36,903 bases of DNA, from positions 1-36,903 of the forward strand of contig CANCYO010000026.1 in NCBI GenBank assembly GCA_947382415.1, in the 5' to 3' direction. Positions 24,801 through 31,855 of the stretch are shown piece after piece (position 1 is the stretch's first letter; each line of letters starts with the position of its first letter). Position numbers and translations under genes: made by a program. The DNA is from an uncultured Lachnospiraceae bacterium. GTDB lineage: Bacteria > Bacillota > Clostridia > Lachnospirales > Lachnospiraceae. The notes under the pieces were generated by a model, which saw nothing but the letters and a program-made list of their open reading frames with translations, ran no database searches and was not told where the DNA came from.

Positions 24801-24955
24801 AGTATCACGTCTGCGGCAGCCGCTAATGTCTCCTCCGGGCTCTCGCTCTCAGAGAACTCATGGCTAAAATGTTCAAGCGGGTTTATCCCCCTGATAATCT
24901 CAAACTCTCTGCATTGACAGCCCACCAGATAAAAATGAGTATGGCAATGGTACAT
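21812..24955 (-). CDS. Hybrid sensor histidine kinase with PAS domains and two receiver domains
   Basis: This 1047-residue protein has no membrane segment, so it is a cytoplasmic sensor kinase. Order: an N-terminal domain of unclear type (1-130), PAS (about 135-250), PAS (about 260-375), a third PAS-like region (about 390-515), HisKA with the phosphorylated His547 in MSHDIRTPMNAIVGFTNL, HATPase_c with N-box LLNLLSNSVKYT and G-boxes (DTGIGM, GTGLGMAI), then two receivers. Receiver 1 has VVDDD and IVDWLLPDLNG; receiver 2 has LAEDIDLNQ and ILMDVQMPVMNG, both with the phospho-acceptor Asp. No output or response regulator gene is adjacent. It has a strong promoter and AGGGGG before the start. Confidence 0.94.
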   Translation of the reverse strand: MYHCHTHFYLVGCQCREFEIIRGINPLEHFSHEFSESESPEETLAAAADVILADVRNKDISRIVQIVASGKREEAQLILFAEKEQTASLGEDELAHIQDIWIMPLSDIQVRFHFLRWQQTYKMSKDFWETSHFLEATIDNIPNLIWYKDKNGIHEKVNESFCRTVNKTKEQVQGRGHAYIWDVEQDDPACIKSEQEVMSKKQTFVSEEIIKTGEGMRTLTTYKSPLYNLDNSVMGTVGVAIDVTQERAYEQEIVRKNQTLETIFSTIDCGVMRHTVDGERLISANPAALKILGYESLEKMMADGFNLIANTVMSEDREKLENAMKMLNREGDSVSVEYRVQHKNGDILHVIGNIKLLRENGELIYQRFLLDCTAQKLQEKKNERRQMELLQALAIDYNRICFFDLNTGLGFPLRNEEGGAHRRDELFYEEISLEESMNVYIDSYVHEDDREALREACSLKFLKKELAERNQYYINYRIAYEGETTYFQMKAVRAGAWDERLGVVLGFRNVDKETRKEMEQKSLLEAALSQANRASKAKSVFLSNMSHDIRTPMNAIVGFTNLAIAHIDRREQVEEYLKKIMTSGNHLLSLINDILDMSHIESGKIHLDEKPCSLPDILHGLRNILQADINKKQLELHIDTVDVLDENIYCDKLRLNQVLLNLLSNSVKYTSAGGIVGMRITEKSGAPNGYASYEFAIRDTGIGMSSEFLDHIFEPFEREQTATTSGIQGTGLGMAITKNIVDMMNGDISVKSQPGVGTEFTVSFTFRLHAEAKELQEIPELKNSRVLVVDDDFNTCDSVSYMLGQLGMRAEWTLSGKEAVLRTHQAVMRSDDYAVYIVDWLLPDLNGVEVARRIRKETGQNVPIIVLTAYDWSDIEEEAREAGVTAFCSKPLFLSELRSCLNSVIKPEDADGENGNGRTGKSRTGRILLAEDIDLNQEIATAILGDAGFTTEVAANGQIAVDMVKNSEPGYYEVILMDVQMPVMNGYEATKAIRSLEDQKLASIPIIAMTANAFEEDKQEALKCGMNGHIAKPIDIPKLLETLDKII

Positions 24956-24998
24956 ACCTTTTTCCCCCTAATCTTGCTACTGTTCGCCTGATAATTGT

Positions 24999-25027
24999 AT
25001 TCTAACAAGCTAGTGGAATTGTGTCAA
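24999..25027 (-). promoter_or_regulatory. Predicted sigma-A promoter for the hybrid kinase
   Basis: On the minus strand TTGACA (25027-25022), 17 bases, TAGAAT (25004-24999): one base from consensus, 44 bases before the start codon. The rest of 25028-25131 shows no gene and no clear terminator for the GH2-like gene. Confidence 0.85.
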
Positions 25028-25131
25028 TATTTTGAATTATTTTGCGCTCTGCTCTCCTGCTTCGCCGGAACATCCGAAACTGCATGATATCTTCCGCATC
25101 TTCTCTCTTGGCGCAGTGATGAAAAAGATTT

Positions 25132-26055
25132 CTACCGATAACAGGTCACAGACATATTACATCCGCCCGCTTCCGCCGATAGCAGCAACGGAAAGCGTTT
25201 CGCCGGGATATCCTGAAATACGAACTCCGGTCCGTCGTTTTGGAATCCAAACACGACGCCGTTGACAAAGAGCGCCACTCGCTGCTGATTGCTGTAAACA
25301 GTGATCCGGTATAAACCGTCAGACTGTCTCTGCAGGCTCCCGGCATGAATATACACAAAGGAACGGGTACACCAGCGGGCCCTCTGGAGATAATAAGCGG
25401 CAGAAGGACATCCGTTCGACAAAAAGAGCGCCTTCCCCAAAACCCGATTGGCCAAAACATCGTCATCCGGACAACCGTTATCTGCCTGGAGCAGCAGTCC
25501 CAAACTGTCGCAGCAGGTTTGCAGTGTCTGATATTCCTCCCGGCTTATCCCCGCACTATCCCCTATAAGCAGTGTGTTTGCGCCCATTCCGGTTAGTTTC
25601 GTCAATCTGCTCCTGATCTGCTCATCAAAAGGCACTCCTTCCATATATATAAGATCACGCATATTTTCGTAATACACTGCCTTTGGCGTAAACGGACGGC
25701 CATTTAACAGGCTGCCCTTGCCTGACATGAATGTCAGTTCTCGCACGGGAAAGGGCACACAAACAGACGGCTGCCTGTCTGCGCCGTATATTTCCAGCCG
25801 ATACAAATAGGGATCGCTCCCTGTCTCCCACAGATGGGGATGCTGTAACTGCAGGATGCAGGGATCCTCCTCCCCGGCAGGGTGGTGTGCATAAAAGACC
25901 GGTTCTCCCCCGGCATCCCAGAGATAAATCTGATAGCCGTCCGCATTTATATCAGACAAAGGTGGCAGGAACAACTCCACAGTCGCCCTGCCATTTTTAA
26001 TTTCCGTTTCTATACTGATCTTAAATCCCTGAAAGTAACAGTTTTGTATCTGCAT
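25132..26055 (-). CDS. GH2-like protein lacking most of the catalytic barrel
   Basis: The 307-residue protein reads as a shortened glycoside hydrolase family 2 enzyme. Residues 1-105 look like the Ig-like sandwich domain, with the typical HPHLWETGSDPYLYRLEI (72-89). Residues ~110-195 match the start of the TIM barrel (GSLLNGRPFTPKAVYYENMR, then MGANTLLIGD). Residues ~228-307 resemble the C-terminal Ig-like domain (YRITVYSNQQRVALFVNGV). The barrel part carrying the general acid and nucleophile glutamates in active GH2 enzymes is missing, with no frameshift visible. There is no signal peptide. ATG at 26055 follows the transporter stop by 19 bases and has GGGGGTGG upstream. It is probably inactive as a glycosidase; binding or regulation is possible. 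Confidence 0.65.
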   Translation of the reverse strand: MQIQNCYFQGFKISIETEIKNGRATVELFLPPLSDINADGYQIYLWDAGGEPVFYAHHPAGEEDPCILQLQHPHLWETGSDPYLYRLEIYGADRQPSVCVPFPVRELTFMSGKGSLLNGRPFTPKAVYYENMRDLIYMEGVPFDEQIRSRLTKLTGMGANTLLIGDSAGISREEYQTLQTCCDSLGLLLQADNGCPDDDVLANRVLGKALFLSNGCPSAAYYLQRARWCTRSFVYIHAGSLQRQSDGLYRITVYSNQQRVALFVNGVVFGFQNDGPEFVFQDIPAKRFPLLLSAEAGGCNMSVTCYR

Positions 26056-26074
26056 CCGAATTTCCACCCCCGGT

Positions 26075-27478
26075 TTATCTGTGCCGCTCACGCAGGACAG
26101 CCGCATTTTCCTCCACTACTCGTTTCGTCAGCGGATAGAACTTCTGCATGATAAAAAATACGATCAGATAGCAGATACCCGGCACCAGAGTGGCCACCGT
26201 ATAAATACGTTCCGTGACTTCCACAGTCTGAGAGGCTGCCTCGGAGGCATAACCGATGGCGGTCAGGGTAAAGCCGCCCACGCCGCCCGCCAGCGCCTGC
26301 CCCAGCTTTCTGGCAAAAGAATAGATGGCGTACACGGTTCCGTCTTCCCGCTTTCCGGTCTGCACTTCCTGATGGTCGATGATATCCGTGATGTAGGCCC
26401 AGATGATCATATTGAACAGTCCTACACCCAGAGTGGCCAGAAAATACAGGACCATATATACCACGATATGGCGGACGCGCAGAAAAAAAGTGATCAGATA
26501 CACAATACCCGCCAGCAGCATTCCCGCCGCACCTGCCTCCTTTTTACCGAATTTTACCGCAATCTTCGACACAAAAGGCGCCAGGGCAAGCATACCGCCT
26601 ATACTGACAAAGTTCAATGCGGCGATGGCCTTGGCATTTCGGAAATAATCCAGAAACAGATAATTGTTCATAGCCTGTCCGATCAGAGTGGCCAGAAGCA
26701 GTACCAGCGCAGCTCCCACCAGTGCAAACAAAGGCCTGTTGCGCAGCAGGCTTTTAAACAGTTCTCCGGCTGATTCCCGCTGGCCTTTGTCCTTCGGTTC
26801 AAAATGCACACGCTCCACGCAAAGCTTATAACACAGGAGATAACAGATGATGGCAAAGACACCGCAGACTGCCGCCATGGTGGTAAGACGCAGAGGATTC
26901 ACGATCTGATTGCCCGCTTCATCCTCCCCGAACACCAGCAGGGGCCCCAATGAACCGATGACCAGCCCGGCCAGACTGGCGCCCACGCTCCGAAAGGTGG
27001 ATAAAGAGGCACGGTCCCCTGCCTCCGGGCTGATGACCGAAGCCATGGAACCATAGGGAATATTGATGGCAGTATAACAAAAACTGCCCCAAAACAGATA
27101 GGTAATTACCACATAAGTCATTTTGGCCGCATAAGGCCAGTCCCTCACAAAAAATCCGTACATCAGTGTGCTGGCAATGGCCACCGGCACACACATACGC
27201 CGGATCCACGGACGGAAACGCCCGTCACTGGCAGGCTTCAGATTGTCTACAATCCGGCCCATGGTCACATCCGTGAAAGCGTCCACCACCCGGGCCGCCA
27301 GAAACAGCATTCCCACCACGGCACCGCTGATACCCAAGACCTTCGTATAAAATACCATTAAATAGGTGCTTGCAAAAATAAAGCTGAAATCGTTTCCGAA
27401 ATCGCCAAACATATAACCGATCTTATCTTTTATGCCAAAGGGACGTACCTGTGTACTGTCCTTTTTGTTCTCTTCCAT
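26075..27478 (-). CDS. GPH-family (glycoside-pentoside-hexuronide:cation) sugar symporter
   Basis: This 467-residue, roughly 12-TM permease belongs to the MelB-like GPH branch of the major facilitator superfamily. The N-terminal hallmark is visible: KIGYMFGDFGNDFSFIFAST, then VVDAFTDVTMGRIVDN, and in TM4-5 the CYTAINIPYGSMASVISPE motif. It probably imports an oligosaccharide or glycoside with Na+ or H+. ATG at 27478 has GAGGCGG just upstream; a GTG nine codons earlier is less likely. It is followed by the GH2-like gene, as is usual for beta-galactoside or glucuronide utilisation pairs, although here that partner lacks a catalytic core. Confidence 0.9.
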   Translation of the reverse strand: MEENKKDSTQVRPFGIKDKIGYMFGDFGNDFSFIFASTYLMVFYTKVLGISGAVVGMLFLAARVVDAFTDVTMGRIVDNLKPASDGRFRPWIRRMCVPVAIASTLMYGFFVRDWPYAAKMTYVVITYLFWGSFCYTAINIPYGSMASVISPEAGDRASLSTFRSVGASLAGLVIGSLGPLLVFGEDEAGNQIVNPLRLTTMAAVCGVFAIICYLLCYKLCVERVHFEPKDKGQRESAGELFKSLLRNRPLFALVGAALVLLLATLIGQAMNNYLFLDYFRNAKAIAALNFVSIGGMLALAPFVSKIAVKFGKKEAGAAGMLLAGIVYLITFFLRVRHIVVYMVLYFLATLGVGLFNMIIWAYITDIIDHQEVQTGKREDGTVYAIYSFARKLGQALAGGVGGFTLTAIGYASEAASQTVEVTERIYTVATLVPGICYLIVFFIMQKFYPLTKRVVEENAAVLRERHR

Positions 27479-27553
27479 GTCCGCCTCTTTTCCGTGCTTA
27501 CGCACCTGGATTTACCCATACGTTTTCCAAAAGAGACGGTTTTTATGCAATTT

Positions 27554-28615
27554 TTAAAGCTGTGCTGTCAACAGTACATATCGGTACGTATTCTCGGCCA
27601 GACCGGAAAAGGGACTTTCCATGCCCTCGTCTTTGGGCACCACAGCTCCCGTTAAGCTGCCCTGCCGTTCCTTCAACTCCTTCTGAATACTGGTGGAAAG
27701 CATGAACGCTACTCTTGAATGCTTCTTATCTGAGCCGAGATACAGCAGGATATACTCCTTAGGTTTTCGCCGGATGTATGAAATGCGTAATCTCTCAGGC
27801 AGTGAGTGAGCGCCGGTTTTCAGATTGCCGTAATTGGGAATTGCCGCGCAAAATCCCACCAGACGGCTCTCATGATAGGCCAACTTCACCAGTCTCTGAT
27901 CCAGCAAGGATTTCCATCCAGAAAATAACGCTAAAAACTGTTTTTCGGTAATTTCTTTATAGACAGGAACATCCTTACAGATCTCGGTCATCAGATGGTA
28001 GATATCCTTCAGGCTGCTTTTATACTCCCTCCTGGCGGGACTGCGCAGGTCATACCCTTCCGACATCTGTTTCTCCAGCCGCTCGCTGTATTTATCGCTC
28101 ACAGCTACGACGGAATAGATATCGGAAATATATTCTTCAACAACAGAAAATCCTTCCGCCTGCAGGAGTCTGAAATAATATTCTTTATTATAGGGCTCCC
28201 CAGTGTGAGGCTTACCGAAATGATCGATCTTCAAACGATAATTCAGCCAGAAAGATACGTCTACCGGGCCGATAAGGCGCGTTCTGTTCCGCTGCCCTGC
28301 CAGATTTTTCACGGCTCCGATCAGACGGTGACAGACCCCCTGATTCTCAATACACTCAAAGAAGCCGAAAAAACCGTAATCATCGCCCTCGTAAAAGCTG
28401 GCCATACAGCGGCCTACCGCCTTCTCCTCCCGGTCGAGCACCAAGATGCCCCACACCTCAGCCGTCCCGTTCAGACAATGTTTACCGCTAAGCAGTGCGG
28501 TCTCGGTCTGCTTATTCCTCATGCGTTCTCTTTTTGTATATAATTGGTCGGGGAAATCTACAAACTTTTTGATATAGGCTTGGTCCCCCTGAAAAATTAC
28601 TACTCTTAAATTCAT
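27554..28615 (-). CDS. GNAT-like N-acyltransferase family protein (YghO-like)
   Basis: The 353-residue protein resembles the YghO-type acyltransferase-like family: an N-terminal segment beginning with VVIFQGDQAYIKKFVDFPDQ, a GNAT-like half with GRCMASFYEGDDYGFFGFFE and then RLIGPVDVSFWLNYRLKID (about 118-136), and a second GNAT-like half with LAYHESRLVGFCAAIPNYG. The substrate is unknown. The start is ATG at 28615, since GAAAGG lies seven bases before it; an in-frame ATG ten codons upstream has no such site. A near-consensus promoter is at 28684-28712. It is transcribed on its own toward the transporter. Confidence 0.75.
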   Translation of the reverse strand: MNLRVVIFQGDQAYIKKFVDFPDQLYTKRERMRNKQTETALLSGKHCLNGTAEVWGILVLDREEKAVGRCMASFYEGDDYGFFGFFECIENQGVCHRLIGAVKNLAGQRNRTRLIGPVDVSFWLNYRLKIDHFGKPHTGEPYNKEYYFRLLQAEGFSVVEEYISDIYSVVAVSDKYSERLEKQMSEGYDLRSPARREYKSSLKDIYHLMTEICKDVPVYKEITEKQFLALFSGWKSLLDQRLVKLAYHESRLVGFCAAIPNYGNLKTGAHSLPERLRISYIRRKPKEYILLYLGSDKKHSRVAFMLSTSIQKELKERQGSLTGAVVPKDEGMESPFSGLAENTYRYVLLTAQL

Positions 28616-28683
28616 GCTTGTACCTTTCTGTATGCTGTAAGCCATGGGCTACAGACCATAGGCTGTACCACGTCAATAAATGT

Positions 28684-28712
28684 ATTATAAGCTTTTTGAC
28701 AGGTCTTGTAAA
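28684..28712 (-). promoter_or_regulatory. Predicted sigma-A promoter for the GNAT-like gene
   Basis: On the minus strand TTTACA (28712-28707), 17 bases, TATAAT (28689-28684). Confidence 0.8.
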
Positions 28713-28763
28713 CAAATTCTGTAACCGTTTGGGGTTGGGTATTGTTTTGGGTATTGTAATCGT

Positions 28764-29204
28764 GGTTCAACCGGTGTCGGCAGTGGTGGGTTTGACCCGC
28801 TGAATCCCGACACGAATGAAAATGGTATATTGGACGGGGATGAATAATCCGCCAGACGACCTGCACGCAGGAGCTGGACCCGGATCGGAAGGCGGGAATC
28901 ACACAGGTCTCTGTCTCCATGGATTGAGATTGAGACAGAGACGAAGTTTGAAACGGCTGACATCACCTTTACTTATGATGAGCAGGCATTGGGAGAAACA
29001 GAGCGGAAAATCTCCGCATTATGTGGTATGATAAGGAAGAGGACAGATATGTGATCCTGGACGATGAGACGGTGCTGGATAAAGAGCAGCATACGCTCAC
29101 GTGCCAGACCACATTTTTCCAAGTGGATGGTAGTAGACAGAAACGTCTGGTGGACGGCGATGCGGGCTGATCTGGGATATGAAAAGCTCACTGAGAGCAG
29201 GTAA
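28764..29204 (+). pseudogene. Decayed remnant of a large TSP3-repeat surface protein
   Basis: Pieces of one protein family appear in order but in shifting frames. 28791-28847: FDPLNPDTNENGILDGDE then a stop, a calcium-binding TSP3-type repeat. 28853-28927: TQELDPDRKAGITQVSVSM then a stop. 28926-29005: IETETKFETADITFTYDEQ. 29006-29178: ENLRIMWYDKEEDRYVILDD in another frame. 29127-29204: MVVDRNVWWTAMRADLGYEK to a TAA. Together they match the end of large secreted Lachnospiraceae proteins that carry TSP3 repeats and von Willebrand-type domains. At least three frame changes and internal losses make it non-functional. Just upstream, an 11-bp direct repeat (TTGGGTATTGT) occurs at 28735-28745 and 28747-28757. 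28713-28763 holds no recognisable gene. Confidence 0.75.
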
Positions 29205-29228
29205 TATTATGTGCAGAATCCGTATTGA

Positions 29229-29384
29229 ATGAGTACGACACAGAAATATATTTTTCTTTTTTATGAGCTGTTATGTGAAGAGGATGCGTTGGGTCTTGCC
29301 AAAACATATGAGCTTTTTGGAAAATGTCCGGGAACCTGCACATGGGAAAAAGGAAAAAGGGCTTTAGTGGTTAGAAAAGGGTGA
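29229..29384 (+). CDS. Small ORF, 51 residues, unknown
   Basis: ATG to TGA gives 51 residues beginning MSTTQKYIFLFYELLCEEDA and containing a Cys pair (KCPGTC). No good ribosome binding site precedes the ATG, and the codon use is A+T-rich. The 3' end supplies the Shine-Dalgarno region of the next gene. It could be a fragment of an immunity gene belonging to the decayed surface protein locus, or not translated. Confidence 0.3.
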   Translation: MSTTQKYIFLFYELLCEEDALGLAKTYELFGKCPGTCTWEKGKRALVVRKG

Positions 29385-29390
29385 TAACCT

Positions 29391-29906
29391 ATGGAAAATA
29401 AATTGAAAAAGAAGAAATTACTTAGGTTTATAAAAAACTCTCTGTTAATCTTGTTGGTCGCTTGGAGCTTGTTTACCTTTTTTTATCTAATGCTGCAGGA
29501 TATCATACCGGTGACCAGAACACACTTTTGGAGTTTTAAGACGTTTAACATATGGACAGATTTTACTGTCTATCCCAAAGAATTACCGGAATCGGCTCAT
29601 AATATAAAGTATTATTATTACGAGGGCTTTTGGACTGATAAAAACGGATATCGAGTGTCTTATTACACAGCCTATCCAAAGTATTGTTATGACGGGGGGC
29701 CTAAAGTATATTTAGACCGAAAATTAATGATACAACGAAGAATAGATTTTTTTGACAGATTGTTACCGGAGGAACAGGATGATGGACAGTACTATTATCT
29801 GGTGGACTGTCTATATGAAGATCAGGAACTATATTCGTACCAATGTGTCCTCTGTAACGATGAAACCTGTGAGATGATTGAAATTTCTTACCACGGTCCT
29901 GCTTAA
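29391..29906 (+). CDS. Membrane-anchored protein of unknown function
   Basis: This 171-residue protein has a basic N-terminus (KLKKKKLLRFIKN), one strong membrane helix (about residues 15-34) and a Tyr-rich extracytoplasmic domain (IKYYYYEGFW, YYTAYPKYCYDGGP, QYYYLVDCLY) with four cysteines. I do not recognise a family. It is clearly more A+T-rich than the neighbouring genes and lies right after the surface-protein remnant, a position often taken by immunity proteins. AAGGGTGA precedes the start. The frame is intact, unlike its upstream neighbour. Confidence 0.7.
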   Translation: MENKLKKKKLLRFIKNSLLILLVAWSLFTFFYLMLQDIIPVTRTHFWSFKTFNIWTDFTVYPKELPESAHNIKYYYYEGFWTDKNGYRVSYYTAYPKYCYDGGPKVYLDRKLMIQRRIDFFDRLLPEEQDDGQYYYLVDCLYEDQELYSYQCVLCNDETCEMIEISYHGPA

Positions 29907-29961
29907 GAATACACAGAACATACCAGAAATATTAATCTGACAATTTAGAGGGGGACTCAAT

Positions 29962-30705
29962 TTGTTTATCACATATCTGGGACACAGCGGTTTCCTGATA
30001 GAGTTTCACCGCTGTTATTGCATTTTTGATTATTATACAGGAGAACTTCCCCCTTTGAACGCCGAAAAACCGGTGTTTGTCTTTGTGAGTCACGCTCATG
30101 CAGATCATTATAATCCTGAGATTTTTAACTTGCTGCGCGGGCAGGGTATGACAGATATCACAGCCGTACTTTCCAAAGATATCCCCCAGCGGCGCAGACC
30201 GGGGGACGTTCCTGTTTACATCGCAACTTTTCATGAAAATTATGAGCTTCCCTGTGATATTTTTCTTCAAACCCTGCATTCCACAGACCGGGGAGTTGCG
30301 TATCTGTTAAAACATGACGGATTTGTCATATATCATGCGGGGGACTTAAACGACTGGAGCTTTGACCCGGCTTCACCGCAGTATGAGGAACGGCACAACA
30401 GGCAGATGGCGGGCAGTTATCGTCATGAGATCGATCTTCTGAGCGGGTGGCTGGGCGGCGCATCCGTAGACGCGGCATTTCTGCCTCTGGATCCGAGGCT
30501 TGGGACAAACTACACCAACGGGCTTCTCTATTTTCTGAAAAAGATTTCCGTTAAAAAGGTCTATCCCATGCATTACTGGGACAGACCGGATATCATATCA
30601 CAGTTTTTGGAGGAATATCCTGACACTCCTTTGAGCGCTGCTCTCTTGCCTCCTCCACGTACAACTGCGCATTGTGCAGATTCCCTGCAAGTTCCTCCCC
30701 GGTAA
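29962..30705 (+). CDS. MBL-fold metallo-hydrolase (UlaG-like)
   Basis: This is a 247-residue cytoplasmic protein of the metallo-beta-lactamase fold. The metal-binding motif is HAHADH (His44, His46, Asp48, His49); further ligands are likely in YHAGDLNDW (about 116-124) and YPMHYWDR (about 202-209). Related proteins include UlaG-type lactonases and RNA/phosphodiester hydrolases; no substrate is assigned. The start is TTG at 29962 behind GAGGGGG with 8-base spacing, since no ATG fits. The last ~30 residues (LLPPPRTTAHCADSLQ) do not look conserved and are read from DNA antisense to the gamma carbonic anhydrase gene, which suggests that the original stop was lost. Confidence 0.85.
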   Translation: MFITYLGHSGFLIEFHRCYCIFDYYTGELPPLNAEKPVFVFVSHAHADHYNPEIFNLLRGQGMTDITAVLSKDIPQRRRPGDVPVYIATFHENYELPCDIFLQTLHSTDRGVAYLLKHDGFVIYHAGDLNDWSFDPASPQYEERHNRQMAGSYRHEIDLLSGWLGGASVDAAFLPLDPRLGTNYTNGLLYFLKKISVKKVYPMHYWDRPDIISQFLEEYPDTPLSAALLPPPRTTAHCADSLQVPPR

Positions 30706-31114
30706 CGCTACGCCTGATTTTGGCGGGACTCCCCAGAATCAGCGAATTGTCCGGTACCTGCATGTCCTGCGTCACCAGCGCCCCGGCCCCCACGATACAG
30801 TTTTTGCCGATATGTGCACCGTTCATGATAATGGCTCCCATGCCCACCAGAGAATTGTCCCCAATGATACAGCCGTGAACGATGGCTCCATGTCCCACCG
30901 TGACATTCTCTCCTATGACCACAGGATGACCGCTATCCAAATGCACCACCGCATTGTCCTGAATATTGCTGCCTCTTCCAATGACCACGGATCCTCTGTC
31001 GCCGCGCACAGTAGCATTGTACCAGATACCCACATCCGCACCCAGAGTCACATCGCCCAGCACTACTGCTCCGGGCGCTATATATGCTGTCTCATGAATC
31101 TGTCTTTCCGCCAT
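30593..31114 (-). CDS. Gamma carbonic anhydrase family protein (YrdA-like)
   Basis: This 173-residue protein is a left-handed beta-helix built of hexapeptide repeats (GDVTLGADVGIW, VVIGENVTVGHGAIVHG, SLVGMGAIIMNGA). The three metal-ligand histidines of the family are at 58, 75 and 80. Members form trimers with zinc or iron at subunit interfaces; some hydrate CO2, others are of unknown activity. The C-terminal helix (NLHNAQLYVEEAREQ) is normal, then about 15 extra residues run into the overlap with the convergent MBL gene. AGAGGA lies upstream of the start. Confidence 0.9.
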   Translation of the reverse strand: MAERQIHETAYIAPGAVVLGDVTLGADVGIWYNATVRGDRGSVVIGRGSNIQDNAVVHLDSGHPVVIGENVTVGHGAIVHGCIIGDNSLVGMGAIIMNGAHIGKNCIVGAGALVTQDMQVPDNSLILGSPAKIRRSVTGEELAGNLHNAQLYVEEAREQRSKECQDIPPKTVI

Positions 31115-31179
31115 ATTCGCTGATTCCTCTTCCTGTTCTGTTTTATGATTTATTTATGTATGATTTGGCCTGATTTTAT

Positions 31180-31223
31180 GTGATTTTATCTGATGTAATT
31201 TGATCTGATGTATTTGGTCTGAT
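31180..31223. repeat. Degenerate 14-15 bp tandem repeat
   Basis: Three adjoining copies are GTGATTTTATCTGAT (31180-31194), GTAATTTGATCTGAT (31195-31209) and GTATTTGGTCTGAT (31210-31223), with worn copies on both sides (about 31159-31179 and 31224-31238). The array fills the gap between the vanZ stop and the gamma carbonic anhydrase gene. Confidence 0.7.
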
Positions 31224-31224
31224 C

Positions 31225-31818
31225 TTATTTAATCTGCTTTTGTTTTACAATGGCCAGACGCTTCAGACCGGGAATCAGTCTGACCGTCAGCAGGTACAAC
31301 AATCCGCCCAGCATACCTCCGGTAAAATTCAGAATAATATCATCCACGTCAACGGACCGTCCGATAAAAAGCTGGCAAAACTCGATGAAAAAAGGAAGCG
31401 CCAGGGACATCAAAGCTACTTTGAAAAAAGACTGATACCGTCTCCACAGAAGCGGCAGGCCAAATCCCCAGGGAACAAACATCACGATATTACCAGCTAT
31501 GTTCACCCAGATGGAATCTTTGCTGGCGCTATATTTCAGATAGTTCCTGATGGTGTGAAAGGGAACCAGATTGACGCCCAGCCTCTGTTTCCAGCGAAGC
31601 CACGCATGCGCAAAGCTCCCGGCCCGCCATGCCTCCAGACCATTCCGAAAAGTCAGATTCAAAAGCCCGAACATAAACAACACAAAGACAGCCAGCACAA
31701 GCTCTCTGACCGGATTTCTATCTGTCCTGCGCATCCATACCCAGAGAATTCTCCCTACGATGTACAGCGGCAGAAACCATATCATAATATGCAATAAGTC
31801 TGATATATACAAAGACAT
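31225..31818 (-). CDS. VanZ family membrane protein
   Basis: The 197-residue protein has about four or five membrane helices and the VanZ core: NLVPFHTIRNYLKY (about 84-97), NIAGNIVMFVPWGFGLPLL (about 105-123) and the acidic SVDVDDIILNFTGGMLGGLL motif (about 155-174). VanZ proteins are associated with teicoplanin resistance, but most chromosomal members have no shown role in it. It is the next gene after trmL on the same strand (37-base gap); its 3' end runs into the tandem repeats at 31180-31223. Confidence 0.9.
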   Translation of the reverse strand: MSLYISDLLHIMIWFLPLYIVGRILWVWMRRTDRNPVRELVLAVFVLFMFGLLNLTFRNGLEAWRAGSFAHAWLRWKQRLGVNLVPFHTIRNYLKYSASKDSIWVNIAGNIVMFVPWGFGLPLLWRRYQSFFKVALMSLALPFFIEFCQLFIGRSVDVDDIILNFTGGMLGGLLYLLTVRLIPGLKRLAIVKQKQIK

Positions 31819-31855
31819 TTTGCCACCATTCCCAATCTATGACCATCCTCCGGGG

